The translations under genes and the position numbers were made by a program. This document shows, one piece after another, positions 1-7,199 of a stretch of 8,615 nucleotides of DNA. Numbering within the stretch: the first letter of the stretch is position 1; every line of letters begins with the position of its first letter. The notes under the pieces are model-generated. The model searched no databases. It was not told the DNA's origin and worked only from the letters and a program-made list of their open reading frames with translations. Origin of the DNA: JANWLD01 sp036276695 (GTDB lineage: Bacteria; Patescibacteriota; Saccharimonadia; Saccharimonadales; 2-12-FULL-41-12); NCBI GenBank assembly GCA_036276695.1, contig DASUOI010000050.1, positions 1 to 8,615 on the forward strand. Direction: 5' to 3'.

Positions 1-263
1 AAAACAGCAGTATTGCTAAGTTTAATAAGCGCCTTAACGAACTGGCTTCTGGTAAAGTCGACAAAAGTAAAAAGTATTTGCTTGAAGAACTTCATCTTTA
101 CTGCCAAAGTATTTTGCCAGAAGTTTGATTCGCGTATCAAGTAAAAATTTGCCCAAATGCTGTAGATGACTATTGAAATGAAGATAACAAATATCCAAGA
201 AGCTATGAAAGATAGCTGTGTGTCGGTAAATGGAATTCTCCCTGTGATAATAAAGTCCCACAT
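1..263 (-). CDS. Small membrane protein of unknown function, 3' part missing (runs off left edge)
   Basis: The minus-strand frame opens with ATG at 263 and stays free of stops for 87 codons to the window edge, so the C-terminus is not visible. The product begins MWDFIITGRIPFTD. A strongly hydrophobic stretch at about residues 17-42, rich in Ile, Phe, Val and Trp, reads as a transmembrane helix. It is followed by a basic, aromatic-rich segment (KMKFFKQ) that suggests a cytoplasmic side. I do not recognise the family. The start is supported by a promoter with perfect TTGACA and TATAAT boxes whose -10 lies 11 bases before the ATG. No Shine-Dalgarno is present, so the mRNA leader would be only about 5 bases. 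The gene diverges from uvrA. Another minus-strand frame over the same bases is open but has no such start context and codes for a less plausible, Cys/His-rich peptide. Confidence 0.7.
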   Translation of the reverse strand, partial: MWDFIITGRIPFTDTQLSFIASWIFVIFISIVIYSIWANFYLIRESNFWQNTLAVKMKFFKQILFTFVDFTRSQFVKALIKLSNTAV

Positions 264-274
264 AATTGACCGTT

Positions 275-302
275 ATTATACATAATTTTGCTAATATGTC
301 AA
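275..302 (-). promoter_or_regulatory. Consensus sigma-70 promoter for the left-edge membrane protein gene
   Basis: Read on the minus strand, the -35 is TTGACA (297-302) and the -10 is TATAAT (275-280), both perfect, with a 16-base spacer. Transcription should start near 268, only about 5 bases before the ATG at 263. Confidence 0.7.
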
Positions 303-311
303 TGAATTAGC
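290..311. promoter_or_regulatory. Inverted repeat over the -35 box, possible operator
   Basis: The arms GCTAAT (290-295) and ATTAGC (306-311) are perfect inverted copies separated by 10 bases and centred on the -35 box of the left-edge gene. AT-rich flanks (ATTTT and AAAAT) extend the symmetry with a 2-base offset. The position suits a repressor site, but in AT-rich DNA a 6-bp arm can arise by chance. Confidence 0.25.
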
Positions 312-341
312 ATAAAATACTTATGGTTTTTGTCCGCAATA

Positions 342-371
342 CTGGAAAAAGTTAATAAAATCCTCTATAAT
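342..371 (+). promoter_or_regulatory. Probable uvrA promoter
   Basis: A perfect TATAAT -10 lies at 366-371. The best -35 is weak (CTGGAA, 342-347, 18-base spacer). The predicted start near 378 gives a leader of about 20 bases ending in AGAG just before the ATG, a weak Shine-Dalgarno. I see no LexA-type SOS box between the promoter and the ATG. Confidence 0.5.
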
Positions 372-398
372 ATTTGCCCTGTAACAGAAAAGAGTTGA

Positions 399-3209
399 AT
401 GGATTTTATATCGGTTAGCGGAGCGCGCGAACATAACCTGAAAGACGTAAGCGTAGACATACCACGCAATAAATTTGTAGTTATAACCGGCTTGTCCGGT
501 TCCGGTAAATCCAGCCTTGCATTCGATACGATTTATGCCGAAGGCCAGCGTAGATACGTAGAATCTTTAAGCGCTTACGCGAGGCAGTTCCTAGGCCAGA
601 TGGATAAACCGGATGTAGACCAGATAGACGGCCTTAGCCCGGCGATTTCGATAGACCAAAAATCCACTAGCCGCAACCCGCGTAGTACGGTTGCTACCGT
701 GACTGAAGTCTATGATTACCTTCGGCTTTTATTTGCCCGCGTAGGCGTTCCTCATTGCCCGATTTGCGCTAAAAGCGTCACAAAGCAGACACCGACCATG
801 ATAGTTGACCAAGTGCTCAACGACTATAAAAACAAAGCCCGGCTGATAGTTATGGCGCCTATTGTCATAGACAAAAAAGGCCAATTTGAGCACATCCCAG
901 AACAATACCAAAGGCAAGGTTTTGCTAGAGCCAGGGTAGATGGGGTGATTTATGCTTTGGACGAATGGCCAGAGCTTGATAAGAATTACAAACACAAGAT
1001 TGAAATAGTAGTCGACAGACTAGTAAACGATGATGAAAGCCGCGGACGCCTGGCTCAGAGCGTAGAACAATCCCTTGGTCTGGCGGATGGAAAGTTGATA
1101 ATCCAGGATGCTGACGAAAAGTCGGAGCGCCTATATTCGGTAAATTACGCCTGCGAAGATCATCCGGAAGCAGTCATACCGGAACTGGAGCCTAGGACTT
1201 TTAGTTTTAATAGCCCTCACGGAGCTTGTCCGGCCTGCACAGGCTTGGGGAGCCGGCTAGAAGTTGACCCGGACCTTGTTATACCTAACGGCAGATTGAC
1301 AATCGCTGAAGGCGCCATACGTCCTTTTAACAGGGTCAATACCGATGCTTGGTATATGAAAAAAATGCAAGCCGTGGCTGATCGTTATGGGTTTTCTTTG
1401 CATGTTCCGACAGCGCAGATAAAAAAAGAACAAATGGACAAGCTTATGTATGGTACCGGTGATGAGACCTACGAAGTAAAATTAGGCAGCGGCAGATATT
1501 TTGACACGACTTTCGAGGGGATAATCCCTAACTTGGAGAGACGGCATAAAGAAACCGACAGTGATTTTATGCGCCGTGATATAGAAAGATTTATGCAAGA
1601 AAGGCCATGCCACGCCTGCCGCGGGAGGCGTCTTAAGCCGGAAGTTCTGGCGATTACCGTCCACAAGAAATCAATCATGGATATCTGCGAGCTATCTATA
1701 GACGATGCTGCGCAATTCTTTCAAAAACTCTCATTGAATGAAAACGAAAAAATCATCGCCAAACAGATACTCAAAGAGATTAATGCTCGTTTGAGTTTTT
1801 TACAGGACGTAGGGTTGAATTATCTTAATCTGCTAAGAAGCGCATCCTCGCTTTCCGGCGGCGAAGCGCAGAGGATCCGCTTGGCAACCCAGATCGGCAG
1901 CGGACTCCAGGGGGTTTTATATGTTTTGGATGAGCCGAGCATAGGCTTGCACCAAAGAGACAATAACCGGTTAATCAATACGCTTAAACACCTCCGCGAT
2001 CTAGGAAATTCGGTCTTAGTAGTCGAGCATGACGAAGAAACCATCAGAACCAGCGACCACGTCCTGGATATAGGTCCGGGCGCCGGTATACACGGCGGAA
2101 AGATAATAGCCCAAGGCTCTCCAAAGGAAATAGAGAAAATTTCCGGCAGCATAACAGGGCAGTACCTTATAGGGAAAAAATCCATAGCCGTACCCAAATC
2201 CAGAAGAAAAGGCAATGGCAACGAACTGATAATCGCCGGCGCTAGGGAAAATAACTTGAAGAACATAGACGCTAGAATACCGCTCGGCGAGCTGGTAGTA
2301 GTAAGCGGGGTCTCAGGCTCGGGCAAGTCCAGCTTGATAAACGATATTTTGGCCAAAGAGCTTCAAGCCAGGCTGATGCGCGCCCAGACGGTTCCCGGCA
2401 AACATGATGAAGTCAAAGGCATCGAGCACCTAGACAAAGTCATAGTAATTGATCAATCCCCAATAGGACGAACTCCTAGAAGTAACCCGGCAACTTATAC
2501 CGGGCTATTCACGCCGATTCGCGAGCTATTCGCCGGCCTTCCGGAAGCTAAGATGCGCGGATATAACGCAGGCAGATTCAGCTTTAACGTCAAAGGCGGG
2601 AGGTGTGAGAACTGCAGCGGCGACGGAATAATAAAGATAGAAATGCATTTCTTACCGGATGTATATGTGCCGTGTGAAGAGTGCAAAGGCAAGCGCTACA
2701 ACAGAGAGGCGCTGGAGATACACTATAAAGGCAAGAGTATCAGCGATGTGTTGAATATGACTTGCGAGCAAGCTTTGGAGTTTTTCGCGAACATTCCGGC
2801 TGTTGCCCGCAAACTTCAGACGCTTGTTGATGTCGGCTTAGGGTACATACACTTAGGACAAGCGGCTACGACCTTGTCTGGAGGTGAAGCCCAGAGAATA
2901 AAATTAGCTACTGAGTTGTCTCGCCGCCCTACAGGCAGAACTTTATATATATTGGACGAACCTACGACCGGCCTTCACATAGCCGACGTAGACAAACTTC
3001 TGCATGTCCTTCATAAGCTGGTAGATACGGGCAACAGCATGGTGGTTATAGAACACAATCTGGATGTCATAAAATCTGCCGACCATATAATTGATCTAGG
3101 GCCTGAAGGAGGCAATGCCGGAGGAGAGATCATAGCTGAAGGCACACCGGAAAATGTCGCTAAATCGAAGACAAGTTTAACTGGACGATTTTTGAAAAAA
3201 ATGTTATAG
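399..3209 (+). CDS. uvrA: Excinuclease ABC subunit A (UvrA)
   Basis: UvrA is the ATP-driven DNA damage sensor of nucleotide excision repair. It acts in the cytoplasm with UvrB and UvrC, which are not in this window. The product is 936 residues, full length for the family. Two ABC ATPase modules are intact. The first has Walker A GLSGSGKSS (31-39), signature LSGGEAQR (about 485-492) and Walker B LYVLDEP. The second has Walker A GVSGSGKSS (about 636-644), signature LSGGEAQR (about 826-833) and Walker B LYILDEP. Metal-binding sites are visible: C252-x2-H255 with C277-x2-C280, a CxxC pair at 404/407, and the DNA-binding zinc module C736/C739/C759/C762. There is also a CPIC pair near 120-123. The first site uses His where E. 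coli has Cys, a change I believe occurs in other UvrA proteins. The ATG at 399 follows AGAG and gives the usual N-terminus. The next gene starts 7 bp after the TAG. Confidence 0.98.
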   Translation: MDFISVSGAREHNLKDVSVDIPRNKFVVITGLSGSGKSSLAFDTIYAEGQRRYVESLSAYARQFLGQMDKPDVDQIDGLSPAISIDQKSTSRNPRSTVATVTEVYDYLRLLFARVGVPHCPICAKSVTKQTPTMIVDQVLNDYKNKARLIVMAPIVIDKKGQFEHIPEQYQRQGFARARVDGVIYALDEWPELDKNYKHKIEIVVDRLVNDDESRGRLAQSVEQSLGLADGKLIIQDADEKSERLYSVNYACEDHPEAVIPELEPRTFSFNSPHGACPACTGLGSRLEVDPDLVIPNGRLTIAEGAIRPFNRVNTDAWYMKKMQAVADRYGFSLHVPTAQIKKEQMDKLMYGTGDETYEVKLGSGRYFDTTFEGIIPNLERRHKETDSDFMRRDIERFMQERPCHACRGRRLKPEVLAITVHKKSIMDICELSIDDAAQFFQKLSLNENEKIIAKQILKEINARLSFLQDVGLNYLNLLRSASSLSGGEAQRIRLATQIGSGLQGVLYVLDEPSIGLHQRDNNRLINTLKHLRDLGNSVLVVEHDEETIRTSDHVLDIGPGAGIHGGKIIAQGSPKEIEKISGSITGQYLIGKKSIAVPKSRRKGNGNELIIAGARENNLKNIDARIPLGELVVVSGVSGSGKSSLINDILAKELQARLMRAQTVPGKHDEVKGIEHLDKVIVIDQSPIGRTPRSNPATYTGLFTPIRELFAGLPEAKMRGYNAGRFSFNVKGGRCENCSGDGIIKIEMHFLPDVYVPCEECKGKRYNREALEIHYKGKSISDVLNMTCEQALEFFANIPAVARKLQTLVDVGLGYIHLGQAATTLSGGEAQRIKLATELSRRPTGRTLYILDEPTTGLHIADVDKLLHVLHKLVDTGNSMVVIEHNLDVIKSADHIIDLGPEGGNAGGEIIAEGTPENVAKSKTSLTGRFLKKML

Positions 3210-3210
3210 T
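3182..3210 (+). promoter_or_regulatory. Possible promoter inside the uvrA 3' end for the next gene
   Basis: TATAGT (3205-3210) lies exactly 6 bases before the next ATG, with TGGACG (3182-3187) 17 bases upstream as a -35 that matches 4 of 6. Transcription would begin at the ATG itself, giving a leaderless mRNA independent of uvrA. No Shine-Dalgarno is present. Confidence 0.4.
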
Positions 3211-3216
3211 ATATCT

Positions 3217-3723
3217 ATGACAGGAAGTAACTTTGAAATAAATCTGCCAGATGAGACTTTAGCTGGTGAAGGTTATGTACGGTATCTGGGAGGAGTTGCT
3301 TATTTGCATGATCCTGTAGCTACAGAAAACATCCACAACCAGCCATTTGACCAGAACAAAGAACTATTTGTAGCCCGGGCGGAAGTATTAATGCTTGAAG
3401 GGGCTCGTCAAGTTATCAGGTATTCTAATGACCCTGCAATACGAGACAGAATGCTAAATATGGAAGACGGATACCAAGATGCTCTCGGTCACATGGAAGC
3501 AGTGGTGGACCAAGCATTTGTGCTTGATCCAGAAAGAGGAGATCTGCTTATGGATTCAATTCGTTATTTTCGTCCGGCAGCTTTCCTCCACGAAAATATC
3601 TACAGGTATATTTGCCATGGAAGACTGGGCAAAATAGCAACAGCACATATGATGGATGGTGTTTTCCCTCATGAAGAATTTCGTGAAATCATAGAGGGCA
3701 GAAAGCTTGCAAAGCCAGCTTAA
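3217..3723 (+). CDS. Hypothetical protein, 168 aa, downstream of uvrA
   Basis: I do not recognise this protein. It is 168 residues, soluble-looking, with no signal peptide, membrane segment or known catalytic motif. The N-terminal 40 residues contain Gly/Tyr-rich text (GEGYVRYLGGVAYLHDP). The rest looks helical and charged, for example a region near residues 48-75 (FVARAEVLMLEGARQVIRY) and a later one (IYRYICHGRLGKIATAHMMD) with the only cysteine. It starts 7 bp after uvrA on the same strand and could be co-transcribed, but a -10 box 6 bases before its ATG suggests its own leaderless transcript. No Shine-Dalgarno is visible. The stop overlaps the stop of dedA on the other strand. It is a real gene by length, spacing and lack of competing frames. 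A link to repair is only a guess from position. Confidence 0.75.
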   Translation: MTGSNFEINLPDETLAGEGYVRYLGGVAYLHDPVATENIHNQPFDQNKELFVARAEVLMLEGARQVIRYSNDPAIRDRMLNMEDGYQDALGHMEAVVDQAFVLDPERGDLLMDSIRYFRPAAFLHENIYRYICHGRLGKIATAHMMDGVFPHEEFREIIEGRKLAKPA

Positions 3724-4337
3724 GATTTTTCCTGGTAGTTTCTATAAATGTGATAAATAGGCGGTCCTAGTATAAATGGTATGGCGAACAAGAAGACATA
3801 CTCGATGTTATTTATTATAAAAGGGAATTTACCTCCAAGATAATAAGCTGCAATAGTTATGCTTACTCCCCATGCTAAGCTTCCGACTACGTTATAAAAC
3901 ATAAACCTACTTAGATTCATGTTGCCTATGCCAGCTACAACTGGGGCAAATGTTCTCACGACAGGGACGAAGCGGGCCAAGGCGATTGTCTTACCGCCAT
4001 GCTTTTCGTAAAAATCCTCAGCTTGCTGAATATATTCGTGGCGAAAGAACATCCCGTCTTTTTTGGTAAATAACCTCGGTCCTGCCTTGTGGCCTATATA
4101 ATATCCGGCGATTCCGCCTAAAATGGCGCTGGCAACAATTACAGAAATTGCCGTAAAGATGGAAAATTGCCCTTGGGCAGCAAACACGCCTACGGCGACC
4201 AAAAGAGTATCCCCAGGGAAAATCACACCGAACAACAAACCACACTCTGCAAAAATAATTGCCGCTATCAGCAGCAACCCTCCGCTAATAATGAGCTTTT
4301 CAGGATCAAAAAAACCGGCGCCGAATATATCAATCAC
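3720..4337 (-). CDS. DedA family membrane protein (SNARE-associated/VTT domain)
   Basis: DedA proteins are inner-membrane proteins. Several family members recycle the lipid carrier undecaprenyl phosphate or flip other lipids, supporting envelope assembly and proton homeostasis. The family marks are clear: the acidic residue E31 followed by FPGD (40-43) in the first re-entrant region, then ARFVPVVRTFAPVVAG (121-136) carrying the conserved arginines R122 and R128. Hydrophobic spans fall at about 15-50, 58-82, 125-150, 153-173 and 180-198. I chose the GTG at 4337 (205 residues, starting MIDIFGAG) because a perfect TATAAT lies 7 bases before it. A TTG at 4358 would add seven residues but would place the -10 box inside the coding region. 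The stop shares TTAA with the convergent 168-residue gene. Which lipid it handles cannot be told from sequence. Confidence 0.92.
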   Translation of the reverse strand: MIDIFGAGFFDPEKLIISGGLLLIAAIIFAECGLLFGVIFPGDTLLVAVGVFAAQGQFSIFTAISVIVASAILGGIAGYYIGHKAGPRLFTKKDGMFFRHEYIQQAEDFYEKHGGKTIALARFVPVVRTFAPVVAGIGNMNLSRFMFYNVVGSLAWGVSITIAAYYLGGKFPFIINNIEYVFLFAIPFILGPPIYHIYRNYQEKS

Positions 4338-4344
4338 TACGGAA

Positions 4345-4374
4345 ATTATACACTGCAATCTGTTATTTTGTGAT
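4345..4374 (-). promoter_or_regulatory. dedA promoter, leaderless type
   Basis: On the minus strand the -10 TATAAT (4345-4350) is preceded at 18 bases by ATCACA (4369-4374, 4 of 6). Start of transcription would fall at or one base before the GTG at 4337. The -35 shares a base with the -10 box of the bL25 promoter on the opposite strand. Confidence 0.5.
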
Positions 4375-4379
4375 ATAAT
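4371..4379 (+). promoter_or_regulatory. bL25 gene promoter, extended -10
   Basis: TGATATAAT is a perfect extended -10 (TG-n-TATAAT). No good -35 is seen, which such promoters can tolerate. The leader would be about 43 bases and contains GGAG at 4414-4417, 11 bases before the GTG start, slightly farther than the usual Shine-Dalgarno spacing. Confidence 0.5.
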
Positions 4380-4428
4380 TTATCGAACACGGAAATATTA
4401 TTAATTCAAATGCGGAGATTATACCCAA

Positions 4429-5187
4429 GTGAGTAATGACGATATTAAAATTAGTGCCAAAAAACGCGAAGTTTTAGGCAAGCAGGTAAGGCAGCTCAGA
4501 AACGATGGGCAGACTCCTGCCGTGATACACGAAAGAGGGAAAGACTCCCTTCATGTTGTGGTTAATGCTCGCGAATTTAAGAAAGTATTTAATGCAGCCG
4601 GCAAACACCATGCAATCAAGGTAGATGTCGAAGGCAAGAAATTCACTACTCTTTTGAAAGATGTAGTTTTTGCCCCGGCACGGACTGATATATTACATAT
4701 CGTTTTTCAAGCCATCAAAAAAGATGAAAAAGTTACAGCAGAGCTACCTATAAAACTGTCTGAAGAAATCCCAGCTGAAAGAGCTAATTTATTGGTCCTG
4801 AGAAGCCAAGACCATATTAATGTGGAAGCTCTGCCCGGCGACCTGATTGACTCCATTGAAGTAGACGCGTCTTCTCTTGCTGAAGTAGGAGACAAACTGC
4901 ATGTAAGCGACATTAAGCTTCCAAGTACTATAGAGCTTAAGACTGATCCCGAGCTAGTGATTGCCAGCGTAGAGATGCCTAAAGATCAAATAGCCGAAGC
5001 TGACGCTGCGCTTGAAGAACAAAAAACTGCAGAAGGTGCTATGGCCGAAGGTGAAGAGGGCGAGAGTGAAGAAGCTGAAGACGCTGAAGCTGGCGAAAGC
5101 AAAGGCGGAGAAAAACCCGAATCTTCCGAAAGCTCCGAAAAGACTGCCGAAGAAAAACCTGACGAGTCCAAACCAAAAGAAGGCTAA
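4429..5187 (+). CDS. rplY: 50S ribosomal protein bL25 (Ctc/TL5 form) with acidic tail
   Basis: bL25 binds 5S rRNA in the large ribosomal subunit. The long Ctc/TL5 form has a second domain. Residues 1-95 form the 5S-binding domain, with the typical start KREVLGKQVRQLRNDGQTPAVIH and the later TLLKDVVFAPARTDILHIVFQ. Residues 96-187 form the TL5-type beta domain (VTAELPIKL, GDLIDSIEVDASSL, VGDKLHVSDIKLP). Residues 188-252 are low-complexity and very acidic: 21 Glu and 3 Asp in 65 residues, no aromatics, changing to a Glu/Lys/Pro/Ser mix at the end. At 252 residues it is longer than most Ctc proteins because of this tail. The GTG start gives MSNDDIKISAKKRE, the expected N-terminus, and follows GGAG. 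The gene diverges from dedA and its stop directly abuts the stop of the ABC exporter gene on the other strand. Confidence 0.95.
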   Translation: MSNDDIKISAKKREVLGKQVRQLRNDGQTPAVIHERGKDSLHVVVNAREFKKVFNAAGKHHAIKVDVEGKKFTTLLKDVVFAPARTDILHIVFQAIKKDEKVTAELPIKLSEEIPAERANLLVLRSQDHINVEALPGDLIDSIEVDASSLAEVGDKLHVSDIKLPSTIELKTDPELVIASVEMPKDQIAEADAALEEQKTAEGAMAEGEEGESEEAEDAEAGESKGGEKPESSESSEKTAEEKPDESKPKEG

Positions 5188-6975
5188 CTACTCTTCTATA
5201 AATCCGCCGGATTGATGCTTCCACAGGCTGGCGTAGACGCCTTTTTTAGCAAGTAATTCCTTATGGGTTCCTTGCTCGATTACCTCACCGTTTTCCAAGA
5301 CTATTATCCGGTCCATTTTTTGTATCGTACTCAGTCGATGAGCAATTACTATAGCCGTCTTATTCTCCATGAGTTTCCAGAGTGCTTGCTGTATAAGCTT
5401 CTCGGACTCGCTATCCAAAGCAGAAGTTGCTTCGTCCAAAACTAAAATCGGCGAGTTTTTGAGCATAGCTCGGGCTATGGCTATGCGTTGTCTTTGCCCG
5501 CCTGAAAGCTTGACGCCTCTTTCTCCAACTAGGGTTTTATAACCTTGAGGCAAAAGCTTAATGAATTCATGAGCATGGGCGTCTTTTGATACTTTTTCTA
5601 TCTCAGCTTCAGATGCGTTATTCTTGCCGTAGCTTATATTCTCTGCAAGGCTGCGATGAAAAAGCAGTGGCTCTTGCGGGACGTAAGTTATTTTCCTTCT
5701 TAGGTCATCTTGTGCAACATTAGCTATATTTGTTCCGTCAATTAATATTTCCCCGCCATCAATATCCATATAACGAAGTAATAACTTGGTAATTGTAGTC
5801 TTGCCTCCTCCGGAATGGCCCACTAGGCCGACTTTCTCTCCTGCTCCTATTGAAAAGGATAGGTTATTAAATAGCGCTAACTCTTCGTCTGTAGAATCTT
5901 TATGGTCAAACGTGACTGCACTGAATTTAATTTTTCCTTCAGATACATCAAAAGCTTCTGTATGAGGCTTGTCGATGATTTTAGGTTTAGTATTGAGCGT
6001 TATAGTTGCTCGCTGGGCATCTCCCATAGACCGGTTGAAATTACGCAAAATCTGTGAGCTGAACTGCCAGAGATAGTCAGCAATCAAGCCGGTATAAGTC
6101 AACATCAAGAAAACTATTGCCAGATCTGAATTACGTTCGACTATGGCAACTATAGCGATAATCAAAGCTGCCACCTGAAGACCAGTTGTGATGATCGACG
6201 CAACAAAATCCCTAATAAGCGATGATCTCATAACGTCCATTGCTTTTAATCGTGTGCTTTCCGAAATTGATTCGAATTTTTTCTTCTCGTATCTCCAGGA
6301 GGCAAAGCTTTTTATTGCCATGACATTTGTTACTGCGTCTGCTAAAGCACCGGTAGTTCTGTGCTCGGCATCGGCTTCAATTTCTGATAAAACTCTAACT
6401 TTTTTACTGAAAAAATAGGCTACAATTACAAAAATAAACGAAAATGCAGCGAAACTTAACACATAGATAGGAGACTTCGGGTACATTACAACAACTATGA
6501 AAACAAAGCTTGTAAAAGTTGGCAGCATCTGGAAGGCTAATGTGTCAGCGAAACGTATATAGCTGCCTACAAGTTTATTCGTTCTGGATACTAAAGACCC
6601 GCCGAAGCTATTTTCATGAAACCCTGCGTCTAGCCTCATGTAATGGTTGAACATAGTCCGTGATAAATCTCTGTTTACATAAGTTTCCAGTTTCCATATT
6701 AAATAGACATCCAGCCTTGCTAATATAGTACCGCCTAAGATTGCAACGATCGTATATAAAATTATTTCTGTACCAAAGCTTGTCCAGAAATCACCGAAAA
6801 TAAAGTCACTTTCTCCTAGTCTCCGTATAACTTCGGCTGCGATTAACGGTGGAACTAATCGAAGCCCAGCAGTAGTAAGAGGCGATATTATAAGCAAAGG
6901 AATTAAATAGCGCTTATATTTCAGCGCGTGTTGCCAATAAATCAAAAGAGTTTGTTTGGTTGTATTGTGGTCCAC
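5188..6975 (-). CDS. ABC exporter half-transporter (MsbA/multidrug type), membrane and ATPase domains fused
   Basis: A 595-residue exporter that should work as a homodimer in the membrane, pumping a lipid, peptide or drug outward at the cost of ATP. The substrate cannot be read from sequence. Residues about 20-320 form the six-helix membrane domain. The ATPase domain follows with Walker A GLVGHSGGGKT (383-393), Q-loop Q434 (YVPQEPLLF), signature LSGGQRQR (490-497), Walker B ILVLDE (510-515), D-loop SALD and switch H546 (IAHRLST). All catalytic residues are present. The A-loop position that usually holds Tyr (as in MsbA VTFTY) reads VTFDH, with His358 instead. The GTG start at 6975 follows AGGAGG with a 5-base gap, the only strong Shine-Dalgarno in the window. 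The gene ends with no space before the bL25 stop, and no partner ABC gene is adjacent, consistent with a homodimer. Confidence 0.95.
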   Translation of the reverse strand: MDHNTTKQTLLIYWQHALKYKRYLIPLLIISPLTTAGLRLVPPLIAAEVIRRLGESDFIFGDFWTSFGTEIILYTIVAILGGTILARLDVYLIWKLETYVNRDLSRTMFNHYMRLDAGFHENSFGGSLVSRTNKLVGSYIRFADTLAFQMLPTFTSFVFIVVVMYPKSPIYVLSFAAFSFIFVIVAYFFSKKVRVLSEIEADAEHRTTGALADAVTNVMAIKSFASWRYEKKKFESISESTRLKAMDVMRSSLIRDFVASIITTGLQVAALIIAIVAIVERNSDLAIVFLMLTYTGLIADYLWQFSSQILRNFNRSMGDAQRATITLNTKPKIIDKPHTEAFDVSEGKIKFSAVTFDHKDSTDEELALFNNLSFSIGAGEKVGLVGHSGGGKTTITKLLLRYMDIDGGEILIDGTNIANVAQDDLRRKITYVPQEPLLFHRSLAENISYGKNNASEAEIEKVSKDAHAHEFIKLLPQGYKTLVGERGVKLSGGQRQRIAIARAMLKNSPILVLDEATSALDSESEKLIQQALWKLMENKTAIVIAHRLSTIQKMDRIIVLENGEVIEQGTHKELLAKKGVYASLWKHQSGGFIEE

Positions 6976-6980
6976 TGGCT

Positions 6981-6986
6981 CCTCCT
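6981..6986 (-). promoter_or_regulatory. Strong Shine-Dalgarno of the ABC exporter gene
   Basis: AGGAGG on the minus strand, 5 bases before the GTG at 6975. It fixes the start of a gene that uses a non-ATG codon and shows that the host uses classic ribosome binding for some genes. Confidence 0.85.
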
Positions 6987-7012
6987 AAAATGCCAGCATA
7001 ATATTAATGCTA

Positions 7013-7040
7013 ATTATAAATTGATATTCGGTTTTGTCTA
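7013..7040 (-). promoter_or_regulatory. ABC exporter proximal promoter
   Basis: On the minus strand the -35 is TAGACA (7035-7040, 5 of 6), the spacer is 16 bases and the -10 is a perfect TATAAT (7013-7018). Start near 7006 gives a leader of about 30 bases with the AGGAGG site. A small near-palindrome (arms AGCAT and ATGCT, 6995-7011) sits over the start point and could be an operator, with low confidence. Confidence 0.6.
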
Positions 7041-7140
7041 AAGAGTAGCGGAAAAGACCGTACGATTTAGAAACTTATGCGTTTTTATCCACATGATTTG
7101 CTTGCTGGCCCTTTCCTTTATTTTTGCAACGTTAAAGTAC

Positions 7141-7168
7141 ATTATACCACAGGTTACGGTGAATTCAA
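7141..7168 (-). promoter_or_regulatory. Second, upstream promoter facing the ABC exporter
   Basis: On the minus strand TTGAAT (7163-7168) and the extended -10 TGGTATAAT (-10 at 7141-7146) are 16 bases apart. It reads away from the inverted repeat and would give the ABC exporter a leader of about 160 bases. Its placement mirrors that of the trhO promoter relative to the other repeat copy. Confidence 0.4.
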
Positions 7169-7174
7169 AGGATT

Positions 7175-7199
7175 CCGCCAAAACAGGTCCGGCCGGACC
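7175..7199 (+). repeat. Left copy of a 25-bp inverted repeat flanking the Cas2-like gene
   Basis: It starts CCGCCAAAAC and ends CCGGCCGGACC. Compared with the reverse complement of 7713-7737, 22 of 25 positions are identical. The three differences lie between the two identical blocks: AGGT here, TTGA in the other copy. It lies 12 bp beyond the stop of the Cas2-like gene and overlaps the perfect palindrome at 7179-7206. No other copy is seen in the window. Confidence 0.75.

Noticed and set aside
34..261. 75-residue minus-strand frame at the left edge
   Set aside because: It overlaps, out of frame, the open frame starting at 263, which has a perfect promoter and a credible membrane helix. The 75-residue product is rich in Cys, His and Arg like a shadow frame.
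1820..2356. 178-residue minus-strand open frame inside uvrA
   Set aside because: It lies wholly antisense to conserved UvrA ATPase motifs, and its Ser/Pro/Leu-rich product is what antisense reading of such a gene gives.
4123..4404. 93- and 68-residue plus-strand frames over dedA and its promoter
   Set aside because: Antisense to conserved DedA motifs, no start signals, and a product of low plausibility.
5201..5213. AATCC-GCC-GGATT hairpin near the bL25/exporter junction as a terminator
   Set aside because: The stem is only 5 bp and no T tract follows on either strand. It lies inside the exporter coding region.
7044..7146. Possible 34-codon minus-strand leader peptide before the exporter
   Set aside because: Its ATG overlaps the TATAAT of the promoter that would make it, so it could not be transcribed from there. 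The inner ATG gives only 18 codons with a weak site.
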